The position numbers and the translations under genes were made by a program. The notes beneath the pieces were generated by a model. That model saw only the letters and a list, made by a program, of their open reading frames with translations, did not search any database and was not told the DNA's origin. A stretch of DNA of 15,936 nt, from NCBI GenBank assembly GCA_003153055.1, contig PMBV01000223.1:13883-29818 (forward strand), in the 5' to 3' direction. This stretch comes from Myxococcales bacterium (GTDB lineage: Bacteria; Myxococcota; Myxococcia; Myxococcales; Myxococcaceae). Below are positions 15,497-15,936 of the stretch, piece after piece (within the stretch, counting starts at the first letter, position 1; each line of letters starts with the position of its first letter).

Positions 15497-15513
15497 AGAG
15501 CGCCCTTCTCGAG
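15491..15513. other. Perfect stem-loop after repeat A
   Basis: CTCGAGA pairs with TCTCGAG around a 9-nt loop. Confidence 0.45.
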
Positions 15514-15591
15514 TGAGTCGGGCTATGGATCGATGATTGCTGCCACTGCCCTGGGGCTTCGGGGTCTGCGAGCGAGGCGGGTGGCACCGGC

Positions 15592-15657
15592 GAGCACCAC
15601 GAGCCCCTCGGCCGATCGGTCGAGTGGTGCAGGGCCGGGCTCGTGGCCCCTGTGCTC
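15592..15657. other. Long stem-loop with perfect 10-bp arm
   Basis: CCACGAGCCC (15597-15606) pairs perfectly with GGGCTCGTGG (15637-15646). After a one-sided 6-nt bulge, GAGCA (15592-15596) pairs with TGCTC (15653-15657). The 30-nt loop holds a further imperfect palindrome centred on CCGATCGG. This is the strongest secondary structure seen in the window. Confidence 0.5.
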
Positions 15658-15672
15658 ACCGAGGTCTCGGGG

Positions 15673-15695
15673 CGAGGGGCTGGCCAGACCGCCTC
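15673..15695. repeat. Dispersed repeat B, copy 1
   Basis: CGAGGGGCTGGCCAGAC followed by one mismatch and GCCTC. It matches 15913-15935 at 22 of 23 positions. Weaker similarity to repeat A/B copy 2 extends about 15 nt upstream. Confidence 0.7.
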
Positions 15696-15811
15696 TGTCG
15701 GTGGGCACTGGGCCCGCGCGCACCTCAAGGCCTGCTCGCACCGTCCTGCCCGCTCGGAGAAAGTGGCGACCTCGCACAGCCCATGGAACACGCCCAGAGG
15801 GTGGTGAGGGC

Positions 15812-15831
15812 TCGCCCCTTCTTCGGGGCGA
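15812..15831. other. Tandem hairpin 1
   Basis: TCGCCCC pairs with GGGGCGA around a TTCTTC loop. Its last 3 nt (CGA) are also the first 3 nt of the next hairpin, so the two full stems cannot form together. Confidence 0.5.
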
Positions 15832-15845
15832 CAACCAGGTTGTCG
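15829..15845. other. Tandem hairpin 2
   Basis: CGACAAC pairs with GTTGTCG around a 3-nt CAG loop. Confidence 0.5.
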
Positions 15846-15858
15846 CAAATTGGCCGCG

Positions 15859-15877
15859 ATGGAAGCTGCTCTTCCAT
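15859..15877. other. Tandem hairpin 3
   Basis: ATGGAAG pairs with CTTCCAT around a 5-nt loop, 13 nt after hairpin 2. Confidence 0.5.
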
Positions 15878-15892
15878 TTGCCCCTCACCTCT

Positions 15893-15935
15893 GCGAGCCA
15901 CGGACCTCGCGTCGAGGGGCTGGCCAGACGGCCTC
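15893..15935. repeat. Repeats A and B joined (copy 2), cut by window edge
   Basis: Repeat A (15893-15916) runs directly into repeat B (15913-15935) here, whereas copy 1 of each is separated by about 180 nt. This suggests A+B is one element of about 43 nt and the copies at 15473 and 15673 are partial. Confidence 0.6.
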
Positions 15936-15936
15936 G

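Larger units (their letters stand above)
15257..15936. other. Non-coding, repeat- and hairpin-rich segment
   Basis: About 680 nt to the window edge with no convincing gene on either strand. Minus-strand open frames (15369-15848 and 15523-15888) have Cys/Trp/Pro/Arg-rich, low-plausibility products and overlap each other. The left part (15257-15400) is comparatively A/T-rich. The right part carries short dispersed repeats and at least five stem-loops, listed separately. No tRNA-like fold, CRISPR or transposon end was recognised. Confidence 0.6.

Noticed and set aside
15369..15848. 159-codon minus-strand frame at the right end
   Set aside because: Cys/Trp/Pro-rich product without motifs, overlapping hairpins and repeats; no supporting ribosome binding site.
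15473..15936. CRISPR array
   Set aside because: Repeats are few, imperfect and unevenly spaced by about 180-420 nt, with no cas genes.

Overview
The window is high-GC bacterial DNA with strong G/C preference at third codon positions. Its gene content suits a myxobacterium (Myxococcota, most likely Cystobacterineae). That taxonomic call is an inference from protein style and composition; there is no rRNA or other decisive marker here. Three housekeeping-type genes are recognised with confidence: fmt (methionyl-tRNA formyltransferase), a CpaF/TadA-type secretion ATPase, and ppc (phosphoenolpyruvate carboxylase).

Layout. 1-1970: an LpxL/HtrB-type acyltransferase on the minus strand, divergent from fmt on the plus strand. 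1971-5138: an accessory-looking block inserted between fmt and cpaF. It holds a small secreted Cys-containing protein, a small membrane-anchored protein, a 282-nt gap, and a tightly coupled ABC-type ATPase plus TOPRIM-like DUF4276 pair that looks like an antiphage or DNA-conflict module. A 28-nt piece of the fmt 3' end recurs exactly 1266 bp downstream, inside the gap, so the two small genes lie between direct repeats. 5139-6617: cpaF on the minus strand. 6645-9258: a probable plus-strand operon of a TPR protein, a lipoprotein and a Tet-type MFS exporter. 9322-10618: a membrane fatty-acid-hydroxylase-type diiron protein coupled to an SCO1/SenC copper protein. 10637-12187: two unrecognised minus-strand genes, one Ser/Thr-rich and one strikingly Trp-rich. 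12325-15081: ppc, followed after 1 nt by a possible 57-codon ORF. 15257-15936: about 680 nt with no convincing gene, holding short dispersed repeats and several perfect stem-loops.

How the parts may work together. The ATPase/TOPRIM pair (ATGA overlap) is the clearest candidate for a biological system: a RecF/OLD-like ATPase with a separately encoded nuclease-like partner. The TPR protein, lipoprotein and exporter are close enough to be co-transcribed. The hydroxylase and SCO protein are joined by a TGA-C-GTG junction, with the Shine-Dalgarno of the second gene inside the first. No integrase, transposase, CRISPR array, tRNA or rRNA was found. The structured non-coding segment at the right end continues past the window edge and remains unexplained.
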